Source: Cafeteria roenbergensis | Lineage: Eukaryota; Sar; Bigyra; Bicosoecida; Cafeteriaceae | Length of the DNA stretch: 64,000 nucleotides | Assembly (NCBI GenBank): GCA_008330645.1 | Contig: VLTN01000023.1 | Location: 1 to 64,000, forward strand | Direction: 5' to 3' | Shown: positions 22,480 through 31,025 of the stretch, in pieces | How the letters are laid out: each line of letters starts with the position of its first letter | How positions within the stretch are numbered: position 1 is the stretch's first letter | Program-made: the position numbers and the translations under genes | Notes under the pieces: model-generated | The model's input: only the letters and a program-made list of their open reading frames with translations | Databases searched by the model: none | Told to the model about the DNA's origin: nothing

Positions 22480-24306
22480 CTAAGACGAAATCATGGCCAT
22501 CAACTGCTTCTTGGTCAACTTCCCGAGACCCTTCTTCGATGGCTTCCCACCAGCAGTCCGCAGAACATCACCACCGGATACGTCTCCGTAGCCCATGCTC
22601 TTAGCAAATCCACCTGGCAGACTTGAATCACCAACGTAGGCTGAAGCGACAGGATGGTTGCGCGCCTGTCGGATTGCCTTCCTCACGCGTGGCGTCTTGA
22701 GCCAGGATGTGAAGGATGTCCATGCGTTTTGGATGGGTCGAGGAATAGACCAACCTCCCATGATGGCATTCATCTGAGAGGAATCGTCCGTAAAGACGAA
22801 CTCTGAATCCAGGAGAGTTGCCGGAGAATAGCGAGGGCGCCACTCTGTGAATACATCACCCTCCTCGTACACAAAGACGTCATAGAGGAGGAAGACCCGG
22901 AGATAGCAGACCTCATCCGTGGATGCACCCTTGACAGTGACACGGACAATTCCATCAATCGTCTCACCAGACCCGTTCATGATCTCGTCTGTGAGTCCGA
23001 GGTCAGAGGGGCGTACGTAGAAGATGGAACCGGCGCCGCGCTGCGTACTGCCAATTCCCGAGGGAATGCCTGCAAACGTTGCCTCACGCTTGGAGTACCC
23101 GTTTCCGGTGGAAATCTTGTATAGTTCCGTGGGGGTTACGCGGGCACCGAGAAGGTCAGTTTTGTTCCCGATGTCAATGGACACGCTCTGAATCGGACAG
23201 AACCGATTAGGGAATGCCCACTCAGTACCAGGGATGTCAACACCAGCGTCCGTCTTGAGGAGGCGGGGACGCTCAACGTAGATAGCAAGCATGTTCGGTA
23301 CACCGGTCATCGTGAACGTCTTCGATTCCAGAGGAGGGCTGATTACATTCGCAGAGACGACATGGCGGTCGTTGCTGATACGCTGGATGCGCGGACTGCC
23401 CCATGCAAGAGACTCAGGAATCTCGAGGGCGGTGGACGGGTTCCACGAGCGGACAGTGAGAGTATGAACCGCAGAAATACAGTCAACGACCAGACCCTTA
23501 CCGAGAGCCGCAGCGCCAGCAGCCGGAACGATTTCCGGGTTGAGGTTTGCGCACCGCGCAGCAATGTCCCCAAGTTGGAGAGTAACCTTGACGGTGTTCA
23601 AATCCTTGAAGGGCTGCGCAAGGCGCGGGTTGTTGTACTGAAGAGGGTTGGCCATGAGAAGGTCGTTTACGAAGAACCGGACACGAATCTGGTAGTCAGT
23701 GTCCGTTGCTACGTTAGGCACAATCTCATAGTTGTAGGCACCGCCGACACCCCGAGTCTTTCCGACGCTGGTAGAACTTGCGCCTGCCTTGAGAGGATCA
23801 TTGAGTACATTAGCGGCAAAGATATCGTAGTCATCTGTCTCAGGAGTGCTGGTTGCCATCGCAAGTTTCTCGTACGACGTCGAGTTGAGGTGGATTTGTA
23901 GCATGTCGTGAACACGCGTGGTCGTGGAGAACTCGTTCAGTTGAACTTCAGCTACATCAATGCAGTTGTTTCCGGCTGCGGCCTGGAGCCCAATCTTGTC
24001 CTTGAACAGGGCAAGCATTGAAGCCCGCCTTGCAGCCCGGTCAGCACCAGCAACTACGCCCGCAGGGAACGTATACCGAAGGACAAGATCCATGCCCTTC
24101 TCGAAGTTGGAATCGACCAGGCCGTCCGGGATTCGCGCATCGAATGACACAGTACCCTCGGTCACAGACCCAGCTTCGTTGGAAGAGATGCGGTTGTGGT
24201 TGATAGCGCGGTTTCCGAGCCGAGCACCAAACTGGGCGTTTTCGGGTGTCTGCCAGCGATAAGTCTCTGGAACGAGCATTTTCGTAGTTGGCATTACGGT
24301 TGGCAT
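22480..24306 (-). CDS. MCP: Major capsid protein, mavirus type
   Basis: 608 aa from ATG 24306 (an in-frame ATG at 24294 is the alternative), intact. It is the last gene of the ATPase-protease-penton-MCP block, the same order as in mavirus. Double jelly-roll MCPs of this family are about 600 residues. Motifs such as RVRFFVNDLLMANPLQYNN, LAIYVERPRLL and YLRVFLLYDVFVYEEGDVF fit the strand-rich family. The C-terminus (KPSKKGLGKLTKKQLMAMISS) is basic. The start region contains ATTAGATATTATG. The call rests on length, position and overall resemblance, not on an alignment. Confidence 0.85.
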   Translation of the reverse strand: MPTVMPTTKMLVPETYRWQTPENAQFGARLGNRAINHNRISSNEAGSVTEGTVSFDARIPDGLVDSNFEKGMDLVLRYTFPAGVVAGADRAARRASMLALFKDKIGLQAAAGNNCIDVAEVQLNEFSTTTRVHDMLQIHLNSTSYEKLAMATSTPETDDYDIFAANVLNDPLKAGASSTSVGKTRGVGGAYNYEIVPNVATDTDYQIRVRFFVNDLLMANPLQYNNPRLAQPFKDLNTVKVTLQLGDIAARCANLNPEIVPAAGAAALGKGLVVDCISAVHTLTVRSWNPSTALEIPESLAWGSPRIQRISNDRHVVSANVISPPLESKTFTMTGVPNMLAIYVERPRLLKTDAGVDIPGTEWAFPNRFCPIQSVSIDIGNKTDLLGARVTPTELYKISTGNGYSKREATFAGIPSGIGSTQRGAGSIFYVRPSDLGLTDEIMNGSGETIDGIVRVTVKGASTDEVCYLRVFLLYDVFVYEEGDVFTEWRPRYSPATLLDSEFVFTDDSSQMNAIMGGWSIPRPIQNAWTSFTSWLKTPRVRKAIRQARNHPVASAYVGDSSLPGGFAKSMGYGDVSGGDVLRTAGGKPSKKGLGKLTKKQLMAMISS

Positions 24307-24427
24307 AATATCTAATTACCGCTGGTAAAATAATTGTCCGTGAATTCTACAAGCTGTCCAAGAGACAGCCCATACAACCGAGTGTTTTGTACTATAAACG
24401 TACAAAACATTGTTTTCGGTTTTTGAT

Positions 24428-24448
24428 ACACTTTTTTCAAAAAAGTGT
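24428..24448 (-). terminator. A/T hairpin at the penton gene end
   Basis: Perfect stem ACACTTTTTT...AAAAAAGTGT with the penton stop codon at its centre. Similar hairpins recur at other gene ends in the element. In Mimivirus, hairpins mark mRNA 3' ends; the same role here is inference. Confidence 0.5.
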
Positions 24449-25339
24449 GTCCTTGAAAATCATGTAAATCTCCAGCGTGGCGTCTTCGACTGGAAGGTAA
24501 ATCTGGTGGAAATTGCCCTTGTAGTCAATCCACCATGCTGAAATCGAGAATGCCGACAGGTCAGATGTGGTCATGAGGTTGTGCCACCGAAGGAAACCTG
24601 GAGGAGTGAACAGAATTCCCTGAGTAGATTGAGATGACGACTGGGAGATATTGTAATCCACAAGGAACCCTGTTTCTCGTCTGTTAATTTCCCCAGGGTC
24701 TTCCCCAGCCAGAGGCGGGATGAGTTCGGGAACCACAGGGAGCGATGTTGTTCGGAGCGCAGCGCGAGAAACTGGACTGAGCAACTCAATCGTAGACGTA
24801 CCCTGAACCTCATCGTCCTCAGACAGAACCAGTTGGTACATGCGGTCTTCGTCCATGGTTGGGTGGAACCAGAAACTGTTAAGCGCCCACTTCATGCGCT
24901 CAGAGAATAGGAGTTCGTATCCTGCCCTGAAAGCACCAGTTGTTGTAAGAGTGAACTTGGCTGATGCAGGGTCATATGACATACTAGGAGCATCACACCC
25001 AACCGTAGACGCGAGAGATGCCATGGTCGTCGTGATGTGTGTTGCAAGCCATCGAAGGTCATAAAGGTATTCATCAGTCCCGAAATTCACCGTCTCGACT
25101 ACAGTGGAGCCACCCGTAGCCCGCATTCCAATTTTCCAGACTTTGTCGCAACTGAACAGTGGCAGTGTCACTCCATGAAGATAGAACCGTTCGATTGCTA
25201 CGCGATAAGCCTTGTCTTCGTTAAGAATCGGTGACGCACGATTTACGTATGCGACCGAAGGAACTTCACGACCAGCGCCACCCTTTGCCTCTGCGTGAAC
25301 GAAGATTTGATGACCATGCTCTGACGTGTACTGTGCCAT
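24437..25339 (-). CDS. PEN: Penton (minor capsid) protein
   Basis: 300 aa, single jelly-roll size, lying between protease and MCP as in mavirus. Beta-rich sequence with few charged runs. The ATG follows a TAGTAGTAGA motif. It begins 12 nt after the protease stop, so the block is tightly packed. The TGA stop lies inside a hairpin (24428-24448, ACACTTTTTT/AAAAAAGTGT), a probable transcript end. Identified mostly by position and size. Confidence 0.75.
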   Translation of the reverse strand: MAQYTSEHGHQIFVHAEAKGGAGREVPSVAYVNRASPILNEDKAYRVAIERFYLHGVTLPLFSCDKVWKIGMRATGGSTVVETVNFGTDEYLYDLRWLATHITTTMASLASTVGCDAPSMSYDPASAKFTLTTTGAFRAGYELLFSERMKWALNSFWFHPTMDEDRMYQLVLSEDDEVQGTSTIELLSPVSRAALRTTSLPVVPELIPPLAGEDPGEINRRETGFLVDYNISQSSSQSTQGILFTPPGFLRWHNLMTTSDLSAFSISAWWIDYKGNFHQIYLPVEDATLEIYMIFKDTLF

Positions 25340-25351
25340 GCTCTTCTACTA

Positions 25352-25927
25352 CTACTTCCAAATATGCGAAACCGTATCGTCCAGAGATGGAATTTTATAG
25401 TATCGGGATGCGAATCTGGCAAACTGAGCAAATTGCTCATTCGTGAGATTTTCCCACTGGCAACGCCAGAGGCTCCACCGCCCGCATGTAGCAACTCCTG
25501 GCTTTGACGACTGAAGCCGTGACTCTGACCAGTCTGTTTCCCATCCGTATTTCAGGAAGAGGTCGATTAGACTGTTTCGACCTTTCTCAGCCTGGTACAG
25601 CCTCGGGTCAGCAAACTTTTTCTGTGTCGTGTCAGGTAGTTTCCCGTAGGAATCACAGAAATAGATGGTCTTTGATTCTGGGTCTCTCACAAGGGAAACG
25701 TAGTGTCCGGAGATATTTGACCCATTTTGAATTGCTGGGTAAAACAGAATAATGGAATTCTGACTCCGTGGAAAGATATCGTCGAGGGATGAAGCCCGCA
25801 TCACGTCGTCATACTCTACAACACGAGGCGCGGGGCGGTCTCGAGTCTTCGGGTTGCTTCTCCACATTGTCGTCAATTGTTCAGGGCTGAGTGCTTTGTA
25901 GGATATTGGATTTGTCGGTGGAGGCAT
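25352..25927 (-). CDS. PRO: Adenain/Ulp1-like cysteine protease (capsid maturation)
   Basis: 191 aa. Catalytic order His-Asp-Gln-Cys is visible: SGHYVSLVRD (His), YFCDSYGK (Asp), RLQSSKPGVATCGRW (Gln and Cys). This is the C5/C48 protease fold used by adenoviruses, Polintons and virophages to process capsid proteins. It starts 2 nt after the ATPase stop and is followed after 12 nt by penton. The pre-start sequence is GGGTAGGA, a weaker version of the element motif. Intact. Confidence 0.85.
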   Translation of the reverse strand: MPPPTNPISYKALSPEQLTTMWRSNPKTRDRPAPRVVEYDDVMRASSLDDIFPRSQNSIILFYPAIQNGSNISGHYVSLVRDPESKTIYFCDSYGKLPDTTQKKFADPRLYQAEKGRNSLIDLFLKYGWETDWSESRLQSSKPGVATCGRWSLWRCQWENLTNEQFAQFARFASRYYKIPSLDDTVSHIWK

Positions 25928-25929
25928 TC

Positions 25930-26820
25930 CTACCCATCGAGAAATATTCCTTTTCTCTCAGAAAGAACCACGTCATTCTTTGCGTCAATGTAAATCCATC
26001 GTGAGGTTTGGAGCATGCGCTCAATGGGCGTGATTTCGCTCTTCTTCCATTTCATGTACTCCGTGTAGAAGTAATGGCGTTCACGCTTCCGAGAGGCCGA
26101 GAACAGCACGAAATTAGTTGTCTCACCCATAATGAGTTTCGCACCGCGTCCAAAGTTCGTTGAATGGTTGCAAATGATGACACTTGCATTCCAATGACGA
26201 CCCTTGGTTAGAAAGTGGTCACGGAGGAACGAGATGAGTTTAATGTCCGCGTTGTTCTCGTAATCGTCGAACAGGATAACTGAATCGTGGAAGAGTGTTG
26301 CCATCTCGTCTTCTGTGAACTTCAACTCCAACTTGTTCTTGCCCGCAATGGGTGGTGCTACAATGTTCTTCTGCATTTCGATTCGTTCTTCGGGACTCAG
26401 TTCCTTCTTTACTTCCCGGAATACTGCCATCTTGTGCTTGTACTCTGCAAACTTCTCAAGATACGACGTACCAATTCCTACAAGGTCATCAATATCGAGG
26501 TATGTACATGGTTCAAACTTCTTGTCGGGGATATCCGTAATGACGAACACGCTTCGTTTTGCCTTGCGATACTGGCGAATGAGTTCGGCGCTGAAATACG
26601 ACTTTCCGCTTCCAGATTGGCCTGAAAGATAGGTAACATCACGTTCACGCTCACCAGTAATAGACAGCGGGATAGGCTGAAACGTCATTCCATTCACTGC
26701 CTCGACTGAGTTTTCCGCTGAACTTCGGTCTTTTCGGTCAAAAGTGAGAATTCCTTCAGATTTTCCACCTTTTGATACAATTGAAGCGAGTGAATCACCT
26801 TCTCCGTTAACTGCGAACAT
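25930..26820 (-). CDS. ATPase: FtsK/HerA-type genome-packaging ATPase
   Basis: 296 aa from the ATG at 26820 (MFAVNGEGD), chosen over the upstream extension to 26850 because the element-type spacer (GTGATAGG) precedes it and the extension runs through an A/T hairpin. Walker A is GQSGSGKS and Walker B is SVILFDDYE; an SVIICNHSTN segment follows as sensor. It pumps DNA into the capsid in mavirus relatives. First gene of the four-gene morphogenesis block. Confidence 0.88.
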   Translation of the reverse strand: MFAVNGEGDSLASIVSKGGKSEGILTFDRKDRSSAENSVEAVNGMTFQPIPLSITGERERDVTYLSGQSGSGKSYFSAELIRQYRKAKRSVFVITDIPDKKFEPCTYLDIDDLVGIGTSYLEKFAEYKHKMAVFREVKKELSPEERIEMQKNIVAPPIAGKNKLELKFTEDEMATLFHDSVILFDDYENNADIKLISFLRDHFLTKGRHWNASVIICNHSTNFGRGAKLIMGETTNFVLFSASRKRERHYFYTEYMKWKKSEITPIERMLQTSRWIYIDAKNDVVLSERKGIFLDG

Positions 26821-26846
26821 CCTATCACTTTTTATAAAAAAGTGTA

Positions 26847-27647
26847 TCAAAAAACACCAGATAAAGTCCTTGTCATCTCATTGCGAAGAAAGGCAATAAT
26901 CTTGGGTGCATGCTTCCAAAACGCAGTAAGGTTCTGGAGTCCACGCCCAGGCTCTTTCAGTTTGAGACGGATACGAACAAGTTCCCGCAAATTTCCGAGA
27001 GATGTCTGCAGTTCCTTCATTGGAAAGAGCCCCTTCCCGCTCAAGAGTGTTTCTGCGCCGACGCGCGCAAGATACAGTTGGCCAACATCTGGGCGGTCAA
27101 GAATGCGGTCAATGTACTTGCGCTGAATTGAGTCGGGGCGAAGAAGGAGTCGTTTCCGCTTCAGCACCTTGTACCAGTCCTCATCGTGTTCATACTCCAC
27201 GATGTCAGCCCGGATTGATTCCTGGATTTCAGCGTCACTCAGTCTCTTCGTTGAGAAGTCGTAGACGATGCTCAGTTCTTCCAGGTTTTCACCGGTGAAT
27301 AGGAGCATGTTGACTTTGACCCAGGACTTCGTCTCCGGACTTTCTCCGAGCAATTCCTTTGCGGACTTGAGGCCGTCCCTGATAGACTTAGTCCCATAAA
27401 AGCGTCTCTCCCCGATTCTCACCTTTGTAATGACCATCTTACTTCGTAAGAATCCACGGACGAGTTTGACGACTTCTGGAAGGTCATCATGTGACACTCT
27501 CGTATACAGGTCAATGTCCCCCGCAAAAGGCGACGATGAGGCAAACGAACCGTTAAGGTACAGTGGATGACCTTCGATATCAACCTTGTCGAAGATTTCA
27601 GCATGCTCAACATTGAAGGACAAGATACGATTTTCCGTCAACTCCAT
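26847..27647 (-). CDS. Nucleotidyltransferase-fold protein, third catalytic acid apparently lost
   Basis: 266 aa. NGSFASSSPFAGDIDLY matches the GS-x(n)-DxD signature of the polymerase-beta-like nucleotidyltransferase superfamily. The strand that normally gives the third acid reads WVKVNMLLF, with Asn where Asp is expected. The C-terminal half is helical and basic. The gene is divergent from 27673 across only 25 bp and lies just upstream of the packaging ATPase. It may modify RNA or protein, or be a catalytically dead binder. I do not recognise a named virophage family. Confidence 0.55.
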   Translation of the reverse strand: MELTENRILSFNVEHAEIFDKVDIEGHPLYLNGSFASSSPFAGDIDLYTRVSHDDLPEVVKLVRGFLRSKMVITKVRIGERRFYGTKSIRDGLKSAKELLGESPETKSWVKVNMLLFTGENLEELSIVYDFSTKRLSDAEIQESIRADIVEYEHDEDWYKVLKRKRLLLRPDSIQRKYIDRILDRPDVGQLYLARVGAETLLSGKGLFPMKELQTSLGNLRELVRIRLKLKEPGRGLQNLTAFWKHAPKIIAFLRNEMTRTLSGVF

Positions 27648-27672
27648 TCTTTCTATTTAGTAATAGAACAAT
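27648..27672. promoter_or_regulatory. 25-bp bidirectional promoter between divergent genes
   Basis: Contains TTCTATTTAGTAATAGAA, a near-palindrome that puts a TAGA motif just upstream of both ATGs (27647 minus and 27673 plus). It is the smallest intergenic space in the element that must hold two start signals, which supports TAGA as the core promoter element. Confidence 0.6.
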
Positions 27673-28650
27673 ATGTCAAAGACTGCAAAGGCTCTTCGGA
27701 AACTTGCACTCATGCGCGCAAGAGAAAGAGAGGGAACATTCCAGGCACGCGCACAGCGACGTGAGCAGGAGGAAGCACTCGAGAAGGCGATTGAACAGCA
27801 GAACAAGAAGGCGATGAAGGAAGAGGAACTCTTCGAAGAGCGGAGCCATGGCGAGCGTCGATACATTCCCGCCACTGACCGCATTTCGACGGCTGAGGCG
27901 CGGGGGCGCCTGCATTCTCTTGCAGAGCAGTTCCTCAAGTCGGCAGAGGCTGGAAAGGAGACGAACGCGAACAACTTCCTTGCCCAAATGCCAAAGGTTC
28001 TGAAGGAAGCAAGGGTCACGAAGAAGCTGAAGGGCGAGATTCAAACTTTTGCCGAAACCGCAAAGGCCAATCTGGAGTTGATTCTGAAGAAGAATTCGGC
28101 TGGTCAGCTTGCAATGGCAACAAAGACCCTCAATATGATTTTGACCCAGTTGCTACCAGGTGAAGCACCGACAGAACCCATTGAGGGCATGATGAGTCAA
28201 TACCCGACAGAGGAAGAGATCCGCGCACAGGCTGAGGCAGAGGCACAGGCTCAAGCTGAGGCTGAAGCACAGGCTCAAGTTGAGGCTGAAGCACAGGCAC
28301 AGGCTCAGGCTCAGGCGCAGGCTAAGGCTCAGGCTAAACAAAAAGCAAAGGCTGAAGCAAAGGCAAGGAAGGAAGCAAGGAAGAACACACCGGCAAACAA
28401 AAGAGCAACTGCTAATACTGACGCTGTACTAATGGCATCTTCTCCAGAACTTCAATCAATGCCGGCGGCGGCGGCGTCTTCAGGATATAGAGCACCTCGT
28501 CGTCGCCTTCGGTTTGGGGAAACTCCATCACCAGGATTGGGTGCAGTTGCAAAAGCTGAATTCGGAAGCCCAGAAGAAACCAAGGCAAGAGCATCGTCGA
28601 AGCGTAAAGGCGCAAAATCGCTCATTTTAAAGGGTGAGACTGCTATGTAG
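27673..28650 (+). CDS. Coiled-coil protein with Ala-Glu-Gln repeat tract
   Basis: 325 aa. Residues 1-60 are highly charged helix. Residues about 185-235 are a low-complexity tract of AEAQAQ-type units, encoded by an imperfect tandem repeat at about 28225-28380. The C-terminus is basic (RAPRRRLRF, SSKRKGAKS). Its position between the nucleotidyltransferase-like gene and the P-loop gene, and its basic ends, would suit an internal virion or DNA-binding protein. No family recognised. Confidence 0.6.
   Translation: MSKTAKALRKLALMRAREREGTFQARAQRREQEEALEKAIEQQNKKAMKEEELFEERSHGERRYIPATDRISTAEARGRLHSLAEQFLKSAEAGKETNANNFLAQMPKVLKEARVTKKLKGEIQTFAETAKANLELILKKNSAGQLAMATKTLNMILTQLLPGEAPTEPIEGMMSQYPTEEEIRAQAEAEAQAQAEAEAQAQVEAEAQAQAQAQAQAKAQAKQKAKAEAKARKEARKNTPANKRATANTDAVLMASSPELQSMPAAAASSGYRAPRRRLRFGETPSPGLGAVAKAEFGSPEETKARASSKRKGAKSLILKGETAM
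28225..28380 (+). repeat. GCTGAGGCACAGGCTCA-type coding repeat
   Basis: Degenerate tandem units of about 6-18 bp encode AEAQAQ/AQAQ. Such tracts change length by slippage and would vary between copies of the element. Confidence 0.7.
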
Positions 28651-28651
28651 C

Positions 28652-28672
28652 ACGCTTTTTTTTAAAAAGCGT
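28652..28672. terminator. A/T hairpin between coiled-coil and P-loop genes
   Basis: ACGCTTTTTTTTTAAAAAGCGT-like stem directly after one stop codon and 9 nt before the next ATG. The same stem, with small variations, occurs near 26835, 29487-29500, 30990-31018 and 33235-33315. Confidence 0.5.
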
Positions 28673-28680
28673 TGGTAGAT

Positions 28681-29289
28681 ATGGACACAACTGCAATAGC
28701 CTCCGCCGCCGTTTTTTTGGCACCAATTGCTATCAACGTTGCACGTGGATGTTTTTCGCGTATGCGTCGACCGGAGACCATTAAGAAGACGATTCTGGTG
28801 GTTCCGACCGGTGCAGGGAAGACTACCCTCTGTGAGAATCTTTCAAAGAACCAGTCTCAGGTCATGGTTCTGGATATGGATGCGGTTGTACTGGAACATG
28901 CAACCCGTGAGGAGAAGAAGCGTCTGGAAGAGACTCCTCCAGGACTCAAGCACGACATGTACTTTGATGAACTCGCTGGTCGTGTTCTGGAGTACGTGCG
29001 TGGACGATGCAAGACTAATCCTGCACTGCGTGTGCTGATGGTCACTTCGTCTCTCCCTTTCGCCCTCTCTCGAGGAAAGCTCGATGCAACCATCGTCTGT
29101 GCGCCGACCCGTGAGTTCCACAATGCCCTTGTGGAGGACGCAGACCCTGATGTAACCCGAAAGCTCGTCCATGGACGTGATACCCTCATGGACGCCATCC
29201 CGGACGTGAAGATGATTCGTTCATTCTCGTCTTGGACTGACCTCGAGACAAAGGTTCGGGCGCATCTGCGTATCGTAGAGACGGTCTAA
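28681..29289 (+). CDS. P-loop NTPase/kinase-like protein with N-terminal membrane segment
   Basis: 202 aa from ATG 28681, which follows GGTAGAT. An N-terminal hydrophobic stretch (IASAAVFLAPIAINVA) is followed by VVPTGAGKTTL (Walker A) and VMVLDMDAVVL, like a small nucleotide kinase. A hairpin repeat begins 2 nt after the stop. Function unknown; the order of segments suggests a membrane-anchored NTPase. Confidence 0.6.
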   Translation: MDTTAIASAAVFLAPIAINVARGCFSRMRRPETIKKTILVVPTGAGKTTLCENLSKNQSQVMVLDMDAVVLEHATREEKKRLEETPPGLKHDMYFDELAGRVLEYVRGRCKTNPALRVLMVTSSLPFALSRGKLDATIVCAPTREFHNALVEDADPDVTRKLVHGRDTLMDAIPDVKMIRSFSSWTDLETKVRAHLRIVETV

Positions 29290-29290
29290 A

Positions 29291-29314
29291 GTGGGGTCAT
29301 GCCCCCACACGACG
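29291..29314 (+). repeat. 24-bp hairpin repeat, copy 1
   Basis: Begins GTGGGGTCATGCCCC and ends CACACGACG; GTGGGG pairs with CCCCAC. It starts 2 nt after the P-loop gene stop. Copies 1 and 3 lie in inverted orientation with extended flanking identity (GGTTCTATATGTC). Confidence 0.85.
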
Positions 29315-29326
29315 GTTCTATATGTC

Positions 29327-29349
29327 TGGGGTCATGCCCCCACACGACG
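29327..29349 (+). repeat. 24-bp hairpin repeat, copy 2 (one base short at the 5' end)
   Basis: Same unit as 29291-29314 without its first G, 12 bp after copy 1. Confidence 0.85.
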
Positions 29350-29418
29350 GTTTCTGTATTCTGTAACGGTAAAGGAATTATATGTTGTACATGTCTTTAT
29401 TATAAGGACATATAGAAC

Positions 29419-29442
29419 CGTCGTGTGGGGGCATGACCCCAC
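29419..29442 (-). repeat. 24-bp hairpin repeat, copy 3 (inverted)
   Basis: Reverse-complement copy. With copy 1 it makes an inverted repeat of about 40 bp flanking the intergenic stretch. Confidence 0.85.
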
Positions 29443-29462
29443 GACATATACAACCACGGATT

Positions 29463-29486
29463 CGTCGTGTGGGGGCATGACCCCAC
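29463..29486 (-). repeat. 24-bp hairpin repeat, copy 4 (inverted)
   Basis: Reverse-complement copy just before the A/T hairpin and TAGTAGA motif of the next gene. The span 29290-29511 holds nothing else I recognise. Confidence 0.85.
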
Positions 29487-29511
29487 TTTTTAAAAAGCGT
29501 TAGTAGATACC

Positions 29512-30837
29512 ATGGCATTCGATATGATTACGTACTCACCGACTGTACCAGCCTATCTCAAGAGCGTAAAGACCGTGGATGACGTTGAGGTCGGGGGTAC
29601 GCTCACGTGCGACAAACTCATCGTTACAGATGACACCCGAACAAACGAGGGCGACCTCGTCATCCAGCAGGGCGACCTTATTCTGTACGAATCTCCTGCT
29701 ATTCCTGACCCGGGAGAGCGTGTTGACGAGCGAAAGATTGTCTTTAACCTCGGTGATTCAGGGTTGGAGGGGGCAACATGTGAGATTGGTATGAAGGGAG
29801 GTACCAACGGTGTCCAGGGCGACATTATCTTTCGTTGCCAGACCGGAACTGAAGTTCCAGGTAGTACCCTTCAAGAGGTTGCACGGTTCAAGGGCGCCGA
29901 CCTCGGCATCGGGACGGTTATTCCAGAGGCAAAACTTGATGTGGCTGGAGACCTCAAGTGCGAAACTGCACTCATCTCCAATGCGTACACTCCTGGAGAC
30001 TTCTGTCCTCTTGCAATCAATGCCCCGGGGCTCTCACCAACCGCTCCAGGCCAAATGTTCTTCGAGGCTGGCCGCTCATCATCAGGAGCCAACAGCGGTT
30101 TCTCAGTGCTAAACTTCAACCACTTCATTGGCAACGATGGCGACAAGTTTCCTGATCCTACAAAGATGGGCTGGCGTGTAATCAACGACACGCGGAGCAC
30201 AGCCGACAAGTTTGAAATTGATTCCCTCGAGCCTGCGGGAGGTGTTCCAGGTCGTGGTCGTCTCTGGCTACAGTTTGATGGCGTTTCTGGTGGTACGTCT
30301 ATCGGTGCAGGTCTTGTGATTGATAACCGCCCTGAGGTGCCAGCTCATTACGTCCGGCCGGTGGATGACAATCTATGGGACTTGGGTGCGTCGGCAATTA
30401 AGTGGAAGGATATCTTTTCTGCCAACCCTGTGACTGTCATTTCCGACCGCAACCAGAAGAAGAATATCACAGCACTACCGGACAACCGAGGGCTGGATTT
30501 CATCAACGCTCTGACACCTGTCAAGTACCGCTTCAAGCAGGGAACGAGCAACCGTTTCCATTACGGTCTGATTTCACAGGACGTCGAAACTCTCATGTCA
30601 ACGCTGGGAGACTCTGACGGAACGGGAAACGGTATGGTGGTGAAGAACACTACTATGGTTGATGACCCTGAATGGGTTGCTCCGGACATGCCAGAGGGAG
30701 AACTGGAGAGCACATACACGCCCCCGACACCGCCCAAGGTGGCGAGGGAAGACTATGGGCTTCGGTACGAGGAACTCATTGCTCCGCTAATTAAGGCTGT
30801 CCAACAGCTCTCTGCACGCGTGGATGCTCTCGAATAA
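29512..30837 (+). CDS. Fibre-like protein with C-terminal S74 intramolecular chaperone
   Basis: 441 aa, ATG after TAGTAGATACC. The N-terminal and middle parts are beta-rich and Gly-rich. The C-terminus SDRNQKKNITALPDNRGLDF ... YGLISQDVE ... YEELIAPLIKAVQQLSARV matches the Peptidase_S74/endosialidase chaperone domain, which folds trimeric phage tail spikes and then cleaves itself off between Ser and Asp. Here VISDRNQKKN offers the expected Ser-Asp. A trimeric vertex fibre for host or giant-virus attachment is a reasonable inference. Confidence 0.72.
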   Translation: MAFDMITYSPTVPAYLKSVKTVDDVEVGGTLTCDKLIVTDDTRTNEGDLVIQQGDLILYESPAIPDPGERVDERKIVFNLGDSGLEGATCEIGMKGGTNGVQGDIIFRCQTGTEVPGSTLQEVARFKGADLGIGTVIPEAKLDVAGDLKCETALISNAYTPGDFCPLAINAPGLSPTAPGQMFFEAGRSSSGANSGFSVLNFNHFIGNDGDKFPDPTKMGWRVINDTRSTADKFEIDSLEPAGGVPGRGRLWLQFDGVSGGTSIGAGLVIDNRPEVPAHYVRPVDDNLWDLGASAIKWKDIFSANPVTVISDRNQKKNITALPDNRGLDFINALTPVKYRFKQGTSNRFHYGLISQDVETLMSTLGDSDGTGNGMVVKNTTMVDDPEWVAPDMPEGELESTYTPPTPPKVAREDYGLRYEELIAPLIKAVQQLSARVDALE

Positions 30838-31025
30838 ACTTTTGACGCAAAAGTTTGTCAAAACTGAATGCACCTGCGGTGCAAATCTATTATGAGGTCT
30901 ATGGAGGCTTTTGACGCAAAAGCTGAGTAAAACTGCACCTCTCTAAAGTTCTACTGAACTTTGCACCGCCAGGTGCAATCCATTTTGACAAACTTTTTTT
31001 AAAAGTTTTTCTAAAAAGTGTGTAG
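30838..31025. other. Intergenic region with AACTTTTGACGCAAAAGTT hairpins
   Basis: Contains two CTTTTGACGCAAAAG palindromes, TGCACC...GGTGCA inverted repeats and an A/T hairpin before GTGTAGATG. No gene; transcript end and promoter signals are likely. Confidence 0.45.
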
